A DNA stretch of 64,000 nt, from assembly GCF_017744835.1 (NCBI RefSeq), contig NZ_JAGIAM010000001.1:744001-808000 (forward strand), read 5' to 3'. Source of the stretch: Sphingomonas sp. (lineage in GTDB: Bacteria; Pseudomonadota; Alphaproteobacteria; Sphingomonadales; Sphingomonadaceae). Below the pieces are notes generated by a model, which was not told where the DNA came from, made no database searches, and saw only the letters and a list, made by a program, of their open reading frames with translations. Positions 18,487 through 26,385 of this stretch are shown piece by piece (the stretch's first letter is position 1; every line of letters starts with the position of its first letter). Both the position numbers and the translations under genes were made by a program.

Positions 18487-19127
18487 CGCCTATTTGCGCG
18501 CCCGGGCACGATCCGCAAGCGCGCATTGCCGTCGAGCGCCACGGTCCGGCGCTCAAGATCGGCGGAAAGTCGGTTGCCGCTGAAGGTCCCCATCGGCGTA
18601 TTGCCGGTCACGGCGCCTCCGCTCTGCAGCTGGCGCGTGCGCAGATCGACCACCGCGTCGTGCGTGTTGAGTGTATAGCCGTCCGAGGTCTGGAAACGCA
18701 GCGGCCCCTCCACTGCGACCTTCTGGGTGTTCATGTCGTAGTGGCCGCGATCGGCGCGGAGCGTGGCGGGCCCCTCCTCCAGCTTGATCTCGGCCGAAAG
18801 GTCGTTGAGCTTGACCACCGGCTCGGTCGAGCTGCGCTGCACCGCCGATCCGGCGTGGAGGCGGAAGGGCCGGCCCTTGGCATCGACGCCGCGATACTCG
18901 GCGGCCTCGATCCGCAGCCGCTCGCTGGCCATGTCGACCTTGTTCTTGTCGAGCACGAAGCTCACGTCGCCGCCCATCATCAAGGGCGCGACGATCAGGA
19001 ACGCGCCGAGCACCAAAATGCCGAGCGGCAGCAGGATCAGCGACAGCCGGACGAGACGATCGTGGCTGCTGCCGGGGTGCGCCCAGGACCGGCGCTGCGA
19101 GAGCAGGCGCACGGCAACCTCAGACAA
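18483..19127 (-). CDS. lptC: LPS export protein LptC
   Basis: Single-pass inner-membrane protein that receives lipopolysaccharide from LptBFG. The 214 residues have a membrane segment at about 27-50 (LSLILLPLGILVLGAFLIV) followed by a periplasmic beta-jellyroll domain with VDMASERLRIEAAEYRGVD and LNTHDAVVDLRTRQLQSGG. Start is TTG at 19127 with a GCAGGGG before it; no ATG gives the full N-terminal helix. Coupled to lptA by ATGA. Upstream rnd ends 45 nt away, so the rnd-lptCA transcript is likely continuous. Confidence 0.88.
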   Translation of the reverse strand: MSEVAVRLLSQRRSWAHPGSSHDRLVRLSLILLPLGILVLGAFLIVAPLMMGGDVSFVLDKNKVDMASERLRIEAAEYRGVDAKGRPFRLHAGSAVQRSSTEPVVKLNDLSAEIKLEEGPATLRADRGHYDMNTQKVAVEGPLRFQTSDGYTLNTHDAVVDLRTRQLQSGGAVTGNTPMGTFSGNRLSADLERRTVALDGNARLRIVPGRANRR

Positions 19128-19171
19128 GGCCCCTGCCCTCCCTATGGCCGCGCGGCTGGCGCATCGCTCGC

Positions 19172-19792
19172 TCAGATATGCGCAAAGATGTCCACCTCCG
19201 GCCAGCCTGCGAGGTCGAGCTCGGCGCGCCAGGGCAGGAAGTCGAAACAGGCTTGGGCGAGCGGCATGCGCCCTTCACGCTCGAGACGCCGGTCGAGTTC
19301 CATCTTCATCGCGTGGAGGAAGCGGACGTCGGACGCGGCATAGTCGCGCTGCGCATCGGAAAGCTCGGGCCCGCCCCAGTCCGACGACTGCTGCTGCTTG
19401 GAGATTTCCTGCCCCAGCAGCTCGCGCACCAGATCCTTGAGGCCGTGGCGGTCGGTGTAGGTGCGCACCAGTCGCGACGCCGTCTTGGTGCAATACACCG
19501 GCCCCGCGGTGACGCCGAGATAGAAGCGAATCGCCGCGAGATCGAATCGCGCATAGTGATAGAGCTTGAGCCGTTCGGGATCGGCGAGCACCGCGCGCAG
19601 GTTGGGCGCGTCATAGGCCGAACGCGGGCCGAAGCGGACGAGATGCTCGTCGCCCGAGCCGTCGGAAAGCTGCACCACGCACAGCCGGTCACGCATCGTC
19701 ACCAGGCCCATGGTCTCGGTATCGACGGCGATCGACGCGCCCGGCGCGAACACGTCTTCGGGCAGATCTTCTTCGTGGAAATAGACGGTCAT
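19172..19792 (-). CDS. Ribonuclease D-like 3'-5' exonuclease
   Basis: DEDD-family 3'-5' exonuclease of 206 residues. Visible sites are ExoI DTETMG, ExoII in YHYARFDLAAI and ExoIII in YAASDVRFLH. It lacks the HRDC domains of E. coli RNase D, the short form common in alphaproteobacteria. It would trim structured RNA 3' ends such as tRNA precursors; the exact substrate is unproven. First gene of the rnd-lptC-lptA block, a conserved alphaproteobacterial arrangement. The ATG at 19792 gives the standard N-terminus. Confidence 0.9.
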   Translation of the reverse strand: MTVYFHEEDLPEDVFAPGASIAVDTETMGLVTMRDRLCVVQLSDGSGDEHLVRFGPRSAYDAPNLRAVLADPERLKLYHYARFDLAAIRFYLGVTAGPVYCTKTASRLVRTYTDRHGLKDLVRELLGQEISKQQQSSDWGGPELSDAQRDYAASDVRFLHAMKMELDRRLEREGRMPLAQACFDFLPWRAELDLAGWPEVDIFAHI

Positions 19793-20067
19793 GCGCTCCG
19801 CCTAGCTCCGTTGGCCCTCAGGCTCAATCCGCCGGGGGGAGGAAATTGGCAGGAATCCGCGACCCATCGTGCCGAGCGGTCGGTCCGTCGCCGATTCAGT
19901 GCGCTTCGTCCCGCAGCCTAATTCAAGTCGGATTTTGTTCGCCCCCTGTCCAATTTTGGGCTATGACCGATTCCGTGGCGCTTATTTTTGTGCCCGAACA
20001 CATGCGTTTTTCGTCCGGACGCTTGGGTTTGATTAGTTGTAGGGCGAGCCGGGAAGACGAACAGGGC
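19793..20067. other. Divergent intergenic region with AT-richer cold-shock leader
   Basis: 275 nt between rnd (minus) and the cold-shock gene (plus). The segment 19921-20045 is much richer in A/T than its surroundings, with runs attttg and ttttt, and includes a cgtccggacg palindrome (20013-20022). Such a long, AT-rich leader fits an untranslated region that changes folding with temperature, as in cspA mRNAs. No protein is supported: an open frame from 19846 simply precedes the cold-shock start without a good ribosome-binding site. Confidence 0.5.
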
Positions 20068-20862
20068 ATGAGTTTCGATAGAGGGCGCCGCGGCGAGCGC
20101 GGCGGGCGCGGCAGAGACAAGCGCGACAGCTTCGGCGACGATAATTTCTACGGCGGCGGCGGCGGCTTCGAAGACCGTGGTGGCTTCGGTGGCGGCGGCG
20201 GCCGTGGTGGTTTCGGCGGCGGTGACCGCTTCGGCGGCGGCGGCGGTGGCGGTGGCTATCGCGGCGGCGGCGGTGGTGGCGGCTTCGGCGGCGGTGGTGG
20301 CGGCGGCTTCGGCGGCGGCCGCGGCATGCCTCCCCAGGTCGTTGGCGAAGGTACTGGCGTCGTCAAATTCTTCAACGCGCAGAAGGGCTTCGGCTTTGTC
20401 GTGCGCGACGATGGCGGCGAGGATGTGTTCGTGCACATCTCGGCGGTCGAGCAGGCGGGCCTCACCGGCCTGGCCGAGGGCCAGCCGCTGGGCTTCACTC
20501 TCGTCGATCGCGGCGGCCGCATCTCGGCGACCGAGCTCAAGATCGAAGGCGAGCCGATGCCCGTCGAGGACCGCGGTCCGCCGCGCGATCGCGACGCAGG
20601 CCCGGGTGGCCCGCGCGGCGCCGGTGGCCCGCAGCGCCAGCTGACCGGCGAGAAGGCGACCGGAACGGTCAAGTTCTTCAACGCCATGAAAGGCTTCGGC
20701 TTCATCCAGCGCGACGACGGCCAGCCTGATGCCTTCGTGCACATCAGCGCCGTCGAGCGTGCCGGCATGCCGACGCTCAACGAAGGCGACCGGCTCGAGT
20801 TCGAGCTCGAGGTCGATCGTCGCGGCAAGTACGCGGCGGTGAACCTCCAGCCGGCGAGCTGA
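20068..20862 (+). CDS. Tandem cold-shock domain protein with glycine-rich N-terminal region
   Basis: 264-residue RNA-binding protein. Residues 1-85 are a low-complexity Gly/Arg/Phe/Asp region with GGGGFGGGGGGGF repeats. Two cold-shock domains follow (about 95-160 and 195-262), each with RNP1 (KGFGFVVRDD, KGFGFIQRDD) and RNP2 (VFVHIS, AFVHIS). The linker contains RGPPRDRDAGPGG. It would bind single-stranded RNA or DNA, act as a chaperone in the cold, or assemble into condensates through the glycine-rich part. The ATG at 20068 is used because the glycine-rich tract begins right after it. A clear terminator follows. Confidence 0.9.
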   Translation: MSFDRGRRGERGGRGRDKRDSFGDDNFYGGGGGFEDRGGFGGGGGRGGFGGGDRFGGGGGGGGYRGGGGGGGFGGGGGGGFGGGRGMPPQVVGEGTGVVKFFNAQKGFGFVVRDDGGEDVFVHISAVEQAGLTGLAEGQPLGFTLVDRGGRISATELKIEGEPMPVEDRGPPRDRDAGPGGPRGAGGPQRQLTGEKATGTVKFFNAMKGFGFIQRDDGQPDAFVHISAVERAGMPTLNEGDRLEFELEVDRRGKYAAVNLQPAS

Positions 20863-20884
20863 GCGGTTCGACCAGCGAATCAAG

Positions 20885-20921
20885 GAAGGGCCGGGCGGAA
20901 ACGTCCGGCCCTTCTGCTTTT
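20885..20921 (+). terminator. Rho-independent terminator after the cold-shock gene
   Basis: A 10-bp stem gaagggccgg/ccggcccttc (20885-20894 with 20905-20914) closes a 10-nt loop and is followed by tgctttt. It lies between convergent genes, so it may also act on the minus-strand transporter transcript. It touches the stop codon of that gene. Confidence 0.8.
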
Positions 20922-21754
20922 CACCGCGTGAGGATCAACGCAGCGCCGCCAAGGATGCCGAACACGGCCATGATTCGCCCCGGCGTGACGCGCTCGCCGA
21001 GGAACAGCGTCGCGATGACCAGCGCGGTCACCATGCCCGTCTCGCGCAGCGCTGCGAGCGGTGCCGTCGGCCCGAGCGCGAGGGCCCAGAGCGCCAAGCC
21101 ATAGGTCAGGATCGACAGCGCGCCCGCCGCTACGCCCGGCCGCCACTGCTGCGCCCTCGCTGCGAAAATCGCCCCGCGCGACAGCAGCGCGAACATGGTG
21201 ACGGTCGCCGCGCCCATCAGCACGAACATCCAGACGATATAGCCGAGCGGAGTCGGAGCGGCGCGAACGCCGTGCGCGTCGATAACGGTGTAGGCAGAGA
21301 TGGTCACGCCGGTGACCAGCGCCCAGCCGAGTCCCGCGCGCGAGATGTGGCGGCCGAAGACGAGCACGAACATCGCCGCCCCGATCAGCGCAATTCCTGC
21401 CAGCTCGCGCGGGCTGGCCGGCTCGCCGAGCAGGCCAATCACCACCGCCGCGGTGACGAGCGGGGCCGTGCCTCGCAGAATCGGATAGGCTGCGGACAGA
21501 TCGCTCGTCTGAAAGGCGCGGACCAGCGCATAGAGATAGGCGCAATGCACCAGCGCTGTGCCGGCGATCCAGGGCCAGGCGCCGTGCGGCGGCGGTACGA
21601 ACAACGTGACCGGCAACAGGATGAGCGCGCTGGTCGCGTCGATCACCGCGCGGCCCGCCATCTTGTCCTTGCCGCCCTTGAGGATCGCGTTGACGACTGC
21701 GTGGATCGATCCCGAAGCGATCATCATCGCCGCCGGGAGCCAGGGTGCGTTCAC
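20921..21754 (-). CDS. DMT superfamily (EamA-like) transporter
   Basis: 277-residue predicted inner-membrane exporter with about ten short hydrophobic helices in two EamA repeats. Typical elements are LSAAYPILRGTAPLVTA in the first half and ALWALALGPTAPLAALRETGMV with LFLGERVTPGRIMAVFGILG in the second. The substrate (amino acid, purine, sugar or drug) cannot be told from sequence. The ATG at 21754 begins MNAPWLPAAMMIASG. Converges with the cold-shock gene and lies 62 nt downstream of the ligase gene on the same strand. Confidence 0.88.
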   Translation of the reverse strand: MNAPWLPAAMMIASGSIHAVVNAILKGGKDKMAGRAVIDATSALILLPVTLFVPPPHGAWPWIAGTALVHCAYLYALVRAFQTSDLSAAYPILRGTAPLVTAAVVIGLLGEPASPRELAGIALIGAAMFVLVFGRHISRAGLGWALVTGVTISAYTVIDAHGVRAAPTPLGYIVWMFVLMGAATVTMFALLSRGAIFAARAQQWRPGVAAGALSILTYGLALWALALGPTAPLAALRETGMVTALVIATLFLGERVTPGRIMAVFGILGGAALILTR

Positions 21755-21816
21755 GTCCGGCGACCCGACGGCCAGGGCCCAACACAGTCCGTGCTTCGCA
21801 TCGAGCGAGACTAGGA

Positions 21817-23394
21817 TCAGGTGACGAGCCTGCGCAATCCCGCGATCGTATCGGCCTCTGCCGCCGGCTTGTCCGTGCGGATTCGGCTGACGCGGGGGAA
21901 GCGCATCGCCAGGCCCGATTTGTGACGCCGCGATTCATGGATCGAATCGAACGCCACTTCGAGCACCAGCGCCTTCTCGACTTCGCGCACGGGGCCGAAG
22001 CGATTGACCGTGTGGTTGCGCACATAGCGGTCGAGCCATTTCAGCTCTTCGTCGGTGAAGCCAAAATAGGCCTTGCCGACGGGCAGCAGCTCGCCCTCCT
22101 CGGTCCAGCAGCCGAAAGTATAGTCCGAATAGAAGCTGCTGCGCTTGCCGTTGCCGCGCTGGGCATACATCAGCACGCAATCGGCGATCAGCGGATCGCG
22201 CTTCCATTTGTACCAGAGCCCTGCGCGCCGGCCGGCGACATAGGGCGAATCGCGGCGCTTGAGCATCACGCCCTCGATCGAGGCGTCGCGCGCGCCGGCG
22301 CGGATCTCCTCGAGCGCGTCGAAGTCGGCGGCGTCGATCACTGCCGACATGTCGAACCGCTCGGGATCGAGGCCGGTGGCGAATCGCTCGAGCCGCGCGC
22401 GGCGCTCGGTCCAGGCGAGCTGGCGCAGGTCCTCGCCGCCATCGAACAGGATGTCGTAGAGCCGGACGAAGGCGGGATAGTCGGCGAGCGTCCGGGCCGA
22501 GACCAGCTTGCGCCCGAGCCGCTGCTGGAGCGCATTGAAGCTAGCCGCCTCGCCGCCCTGGAACTCGCCCCTCACCAACAGCTCGCCGTCGAGCACGCCC
22601 TCGCGCGCGAATGCGGCGGCGACTTCGGGGAAGCTGTGGGTGATGTCGTCGCCGGCGCGGCTGTAGAGACGGGTCTGGCCCGCGATATGGACGAGCTGGA
22701 CACGGATGCCGTCCCATTTCCATTCGGCGGCATAGTCCTGCAGGCTGACACGCTCCGCCTCGAGCGGATGCGCGAGCATGAAGGGGCGGAAGACGGGGAC
22801 GTTGGCCGCCGTCGGCTGGCTGCCGCGCCCCTCGGCCCAGTCGAACAGCGCGGCATAGGGCGGCGCGAGGCCGTGCCACACTTCCTCCACCGCATCCACG
22901 TCGAGCCCGAAGGCCTGGGCGAGCGCAGTCTTTGCGAGCCGCGCCGACACTCCGACGCGCAGGCCGCCGGTGGCGAGCTTGAGTAGCGCGAATCGCTCGT
23001 CGGCGTCGAGCCGGTCGAGCATCGCTGCCAGCACGGCGGGCGCGTCCGAGCGCGAGAGATGCTGGAGCGTCTCGACGACCTGCGACAGGCTGAGCGGCGC
23101 GGGCTCCTCGTCGGGCTCGTGCCGCGCCGGCCAGAGCAAAGCGATCGCCTCGGCCGAATCGCCGACGAAATCGCGGCTGAGCGCGAAGAGCACGGGATCG
23201 ACCCGTTCCTCGACCATCGCACGGATCAGCGCGGGCTTGACCGCGGGCAAGTCGAGCGTGCCGGTGAGCCCGGCCATCGCCCAGCCGCGGTCCGGATCGG
23301 GAGTCGCGCGCAGATAATCGCCGATCAGCTTGAGCTTGGCGTTGCGCGACCGCGTGTAGATCAGCCGATCGAGCAGGTCCGCAAAGGCGCGCAT
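21817..23394 (-). CDS. ATP-dependent DNA ligase, cisplatin-damage-response (PP_1105) type
   Basis: Second ATP-dependent ligase of the window, 525 residues. The nucleophile lysine lies in EWKWDGIRVQL, with later motifs DGELLV, EGVMLKRRDSPYVAGRR, LWYKWKRDP and ALVLEVAFDSIHESRRHKSG, typical of the bacterial family that usually sits with a ligase-associated exonuclease and helicase. Those partners are not seen here. Start choices are ATG 23394, 23400 or 23409; 23394 gives MRAFADLLDRL, close to the family norm. It faces a broken phosphoesterase gene across 49 nt. Confidence 0.92.
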   Translation of the reverse strand: MRAFADLLDRLIYTRSRNAKLKLIGDYLRATPDPDRGWAMAGLTGTLDLPAVKPALIRAMVEERVDPVLFALSRDFVGDSAEAIALLWPARHEPDEEPAPLSLSQVVETLQHLSRSDAPAVLAAMLDRLDADERFALLKLATGGLRVGVSARLAKTALAQAFGLDVDAVEEVWHGLAPPYAALFDWAEGRGSQPTAANVPVFRPFMLAHPLEAERVSLQDYAAEWKWDGIRVQLVHIAGQTRLYSRAGDDITHSFPEVAAAFAREGVLDGELLVRGEFQGGEAASFNALQQRLGRKLVSARTLADYPAFVRLYDILFDGGEDLRQLAWTERRARLERFATGLDPERFDMSAVIDAADFDALEEIRAGARDASIEGVMLKRRDSPYVAGRRAGLWYKWKRDPLIADCVLMYAQRGNGKRSSFYSDYTFGCWTEEGELLPVGKAYFGFTDEELKWLDRYVRNHTVNRFGPVREVEKALVLEVAFDSIHESRRHKSGLAMRFPRVSRIRTDKPAAEADTIAGLRRLVT

Positions 23395-23443
23395 GCGCAT
23401 CCAACGCATGGCCATGCCGATGCGCTCCCGTTACGAACATCGC

Positions 23444-24290
23444 ATGGGGCGATTTTGGAAATGGGCAGCAGGGCTGGCGGGCGCAGCGCTGCTGTTCCTC
23501 GGCTGGGGCTATGCCAACATCCTGCGCGATCCGGTGATGCGGGAGACGCGCTTGGCTTATCGAGACTGGCCTGCGGGCGCGCGGCCCCTGCGTGTGGCGC
23601 TGATCGGCGACGTGCATGTGCAGGGCCCCGACATGCCGACCGAGCGCGTGGCTCGGCTGGCTGCCCTGCTCGCCAAGCATCGGCCCGATCTGATCCTGCT
23701 CGCCGGCGACTTCGTCGGCGATCGGAAGATCGGTATCCGGGACTTCAGCGACACGGAATCGCGTCGGCGCTGCGCCGCTTCTCGGCGCCGCTGGGCGTCT
23801 ATGCGGTGCTGGGCAATCACGATCACTGGCGCGACGGGCCGTCGATGCGCCGAGCGCTCGAACAGGCGGGAATCCCGGTGCTCGACAACCATGCCGTCCG
23901 CGCGGGCGCTTTGACGCTGGTCGGAGTCGGCGACATCCACACAAGGAACGCCGATATCGCGGCCGCAGCGCGCGGCGCAGCGCGATTGCCCGGCCCACCC
24001 TGGTCTTCACGCACAGCCCCGACGTCGTGCCGGAACTGCCCGCGCGCTTCGGGCTCGTGCTCGCGGGCCATACGCATTGCGGCCAGATCGTGCTGCCGCT
24101 GGTCGGCGCGCTCGCCAGCGCCTCGCGCTTCGGCGAGCGTTATCGGTGCGGCATCGTTCGCGAGCCCGGCCGGATCACCATTGTGACGTCGGGGCTCGGC
24201 GCGAGCGTGCTTCCGCTGCGCTATGGCGCGCCGCCCGATTGGTGGATGCTCACGCTCGGCCCCATGGCGCGAGCAAGCGCACCGCGCTAG
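23444..24290 (+). pseudogene. Metallophosphoesterase with two -1 frameshifts
   Basis: Three reading frames together make one calcineurin-type phosphoesterase. Part one (from about 23444) has a membrane anchor and ALIGDVHVQGPD and LLAGDFVGDRK; part two reads IASALRRFSAPLGVYAVLGNHDHW; part three GLVLAGHTHCGQIVLPL. All three metal-binding motifs (GDVH, GNHDH, GHTH) survive. The first break is near 23757, where GGAATCG would read through as GGAAATCG; the second near 23991-23995 in a G/C run. Each is explained by loss of one base in a short homopolymer. It could be a decayed gene or assembly errors. Start among 23393-23444 is unsettled; no clear Shine-Dalgarno is visible. Confidence 0.8.
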
Positions 24291-24343
24291 ACTGCACGTC
24301 CGGCGTGCCGGGGGCGCGCCAGTTCCGGGGAGTTCGCATTCCA

Positions 24344-24661
24344 ATGAAGATCGTGATTTCGACCGTCGTCGCGGTGGCTTGCCTGATGCCCGCGCTGGCC
24401 CAAGCCCAGACGGCGCCCGCGGCCTCCACCGCTACCGCTCCGGCCGCGGCCAAGTTCAACCTCGACACGCCTATCGAGACGCTCGCGGCCGATCCCAAGG
24501 CCAAGGCAGTGCTCGACGCCGACCTGCCGACCCTGATGAGCCATCCCTCCTACGAGGATTTCAAGATGCTCAGCCTGCACGCGGTGCAGCCCTTCTCGCA
24601 GGGCAAGCTGACCGACGCGCTGCTCAAGAAGGTTGAGACCGACCTGGCCGCAATCAAGTGA
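24344..24661 (+). CDS. Small secreted/periplasmic hypothetical protein
   Basis: 105 residues with a good signal peptide: MKIVISTVVAVACLMPALAQAQ, cleavage after AQAQ. An Ala/Thr/Pro linker follows, then FNLDTPIETLAADPKAKAVL and a helical region ending LLKKVETDLAAIK. It resembles small exported proteins of sphingomonads with a conserved DTPIETLAADPKAKAVLD type segment, but I know no assigned function. The ATG at 24344 follows GGGGAG by 9 nt. It stands alone, ending at a bidirectional terminator opposite dps. Confidence 0.75.
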   Translation: MKIVISTVVAVACLMPALAQAQTAPAASTATAPAAAKFNLDTPIETLAADPKAKAVLDADLPTLMSHPSYEDFKMLSLHAVQPFSQGKLTDALLKKVETDLAAIK

Positions 24662-24668
24662 CATGAAA

Positions 24669-24698
24669 AAGGGGCGGCGCCCGCCGGGCCCGCCCCTT
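24669..24698. terminator. Bidirectional terminator between the small secreted gene and dps
   Basis: Stem aaggggcgg (24669-24677) pairs with ccgcccctt (24690-24698) around a GC-rich loop. It lies between two convergent stop codons and is A-rich on one side and short T-rich on the other, so it may serve both genes. Confidence 0.7.
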
Positions 24699-24715
24699 GT
24701 ACGAATTCGAGGGGC

Positions 24716-25213
24716 TCAGCCCTTGCGGCTGGCCTCGAACAGGAACCAGGCGCGTTCCTCGGCCTGGTCGGTCCAGTCGTCGACGATGCCGCTGGTGGCG
24801 TTGTCGCCGGCGTCTTCCGCCGCCTGCTTCACCACGCGGAAGCTCTCGACCAGCTTGAGATTGTCGTCGCGCAGCTCGCTCAGCATGTCGCCTGGCGCGA
24901 CGAAATCGGCGTCGTTGTCCTTGAGCGTCTGCCGACGCGCGATGTCGCCGATCGAACGCAACGTCACATTGCCGGTCTTGCGCACGCGCTCCGCGATCAG
25001 GTCGGTGACGCCCAGGATCTGGGTCGCCTGATCGTCGAGCAGCAGGTGATAGTCGCGGAAATGCGGGCCCGAGACGTGCCAGTGGAAGTTCTTGGTCTTG
25101 AGGTAGAGCGCGTAGCAATCGGCGAGCGCGCTGTTGAGCGCATCGGCGACGCTGCGCGTGTCGTTGCGGTTGAGGTCCGTCGGTGTCTGCAGGGGCGCGG
25201 TTTTCTCTGCCAT
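24716..25213 (-). CDS. Dps family DNA-binding ferritin-like protein
   Basis: 165-residue dodecameric mini-ferritin that binds DNA and detoxifies Fe and H2O2 under starvation or oxidative stress. The ferroxidase residues are visible in NFHWHVSGPHF and YHLLLDDQATQI, with DMLSELRDDNLKLVESF in the later helix and a Trp-rich end. The ATG at 25213 follows GGGAGGAAAAG; an in-frame ATG at 25246 is less likely. A near-consensus EcfG promoter lies 34-58 nt upstream, consistent with general stress control. It converges with a small secreted gene across a shared terminator. Confidence 0.93.
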   Translation of the reverse strand: MAEKTAPLQTPTDLNRNDTRSVADALNSALADCYALYLKTKNFHWHVSGPHFRDYHLLLDDQATQILGVTDLIAERVRKTGNVTLRSIGDIARRQTLKDNDADFVAPGDMLSELRDDNLKLVESFRVVKQAAEDAGDNATSGIVDDWTDQAEERAWFLFEASRKG

Positions 25214-25246
25214 CTTTTCCTCCCGGGTGAATCGGTTCGTGGGCAC

Positions 25247-25271
25247 AACGACCCCATATAGGTCCGGCTCC
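25247..25271 (-). promoter_or_regulatory. EcfG-like general-stress promoter before dps
   Basis: On the minus strand the sequence reads GGAGC-N16-CGTT, one mismatch from the EcfG consensus GGAAC-N16/17-CGTT of sphingomonads. It is 34 nt upstream of the dps start codon, giving a short leader with a strong ribosome-binding site. Dps is a typical member of this regulon. Confidence 0.45.
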
Positions 25272-25455
25272 GCCTCTGCCCACCGGGATTCTGCCGATCA
25301 GCGCGATCGAAGAACCCGAATTGACGGGTACGGCGGCAGATCGGCGCCGCCGAGCCTTGACTTTTGGCCGGGACTCGCGCATCGGCCCGCGTCTGGCAGC
25401 GGTGCGCTTGCGCGTGCCGCTCTTTTCTTTTCGCACGATTCAAGGGTTTCGGGTC

Positions 25456-25623
25456 ATGGCCAAGCCGACCACTGTCAAGATCAAGCTCGTCAGCTCGGCG
25501 GATACGGGCTTCTTCTATGTCACCAAGAAGAATCCGCGCACCCAGACCGAGAAGCTCAGCTTCCGCAAGTACGATCCGGTTGCGCGCAAGCACGTCGAGT
25601 TCAAGGAAGCGAAGATCAAGTAA
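25456..25623 (+). CDS. rpmG: 50S ribosomal protein L33
   Basis: 55-residue large-subunit protein near the E-site. The sequence [20 protein letters not shown] and [20 protein letters not shown] matches bacterial L33. It has no CxxC zinc ribbon, the zinc-independent form usual in alphaproteobacteria. The ATG at 25456 is used: the upstream frame has no family sequence. The promoter should lie in the 242 nt between dps and this gene. A GC-rich hairpin follows. Confidence 0.96.
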   Translation: MAKPTTVKIKLVSSADTGFFYVTKKNPRTQTEKLSFRKYDPVARKHVEFKEAKIK

Positions 25624-25676
25624 GCGGCGCTTCGGCGGCGATTACTTCCCTGCCCCGGCAGGGACGCTTCTCATGA

Positions 25677-25704
25677 GCCCCGCGCCCCCTCAGGGCTGCG
25701 GGGC
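25677..25704 (+). terminator. Possible terminator hairpin after rpmG
   Basis: gccccgc (25677-25683) pairs with gcggggc (25698-25704) around a 14-nt loop, followed by ttctgctgtg. It overlaps the last codons of the convergent response-regulator gene and could end the rpmG transcript. The T-tract is weak. Confidence 0.35.
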
Positions 25705-26091
25705 TTCTGCTGTGTCGTCGGGTGCCAGCGCGCGGACTTCCTCCATGAAGCGCGCCAGGCTGATCGGCTTGGAGACATAGGCATTGGCGCCCGCGGCGCG
25801 GATCCGCTCCTCGTCCTCGTGCCCGGCATAGGCAGTCACTGCCATGATCGGGATGGCGCTGAGACCAGGATCGGCCTTCATCTCGCGGATCAGCTCGAGC
25901 CCGGTGACGTGCGGCATCTGGATGTCCATCACGACAAGATCCGGCACGAATGCGCGCGCCTTCGCCACTGCCTCGCGCCCGTCGCTCACCGGCTCGGTGG
26001 CGAAGCCATGCGCGCGCAGCAGGTCGCAGAAGAGCTTGAGATTGAGTTCGTTGTCCTCGACAACGAGCACCCTTTTTGCCACGCGCATCAT
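25690..26091 (-). CDS. DivK-like single-domain response regulator
   Basis: 133-residue receiver domain with no output domain. It has KRVLVVEDNELNLKLFCDLL, phosphoacceptor Asp in DLVVMDIQMP, the conserved Thr region IMAVTAYAGHEDEERIRAAG and Lys in AYVSKPISL. The pattern matches DivK, the cell-cycle regulator that works with DivJ, PleC and DivL. The adjacent divergent gene is a DUF3572 family member, which accompanies divK in other alphaproteobacteria and supports the call. ATG codons at 26091 and 26088 are both possible. Confidence 0.85.
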   Translation of the reverse strand: MMRVAKRVLVVEDNELNLKLFCDLLRAHGFATEPVSDGREAVAKARAFVPDLVVMDIQMPHVTGLELIREMKADPGLSAIPIMAVTAYAGHEDEERIRAAGANAYVSKPISLARFMEEVRALAPDDTAEAPQP

Positions 26092-26118
26092 CCTGTTCTT
26101 CGGGGAATCCACTAGGCC

Positions 26119-26385
26119 ATGCCCGCGCAAGAAACAAACGCCGAGGCGATCGGGCTCCGCGCGCTTGCGTGGACGCTCGGCGATTCGGCGCGCGCCAGCC
26201 GGCTGCTCGCGTTGACCGGGCTCGATCCGGCGGGGCTGCGCGCTCGGGCGGGCGAGCCGGCGCTCCTCGCCGCGACGCTCGGCTTCCTCGAATCCTACGA
26301 ACCCGATTTGATCGCCTGCGCCGAGGCGATCGAGGAAAAGCCCGCGACGCTGGTCGCCGCGCGGCAGGAGCTGGAACGCGCGTGA
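26119..26385 (+). CDS. DUF3572 family protein
   Basis: 88-residue helical protein: AEAIGLRALAWTLGDSARAS and RLLALTGLDPAGLR lead to LAATLGFLESYEPDLIACAE. This is the DUF3572 pattern, found next to divK in many alphaproteobacteria; no biochemical role is known to me. Divergent from the response regulator across 27 nt, so the two promoters overlap. Its stop overlaps the GTG start of the HAD gene, coupling them. Confidence 0.85.
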   Translation: MPAQETNAEAIGLRALAWTLGDSARASRLLALTGLDPAGLRARAGEPALLAATLGFLESYEPDLIACAEAIEEKPATLVAARQELERA

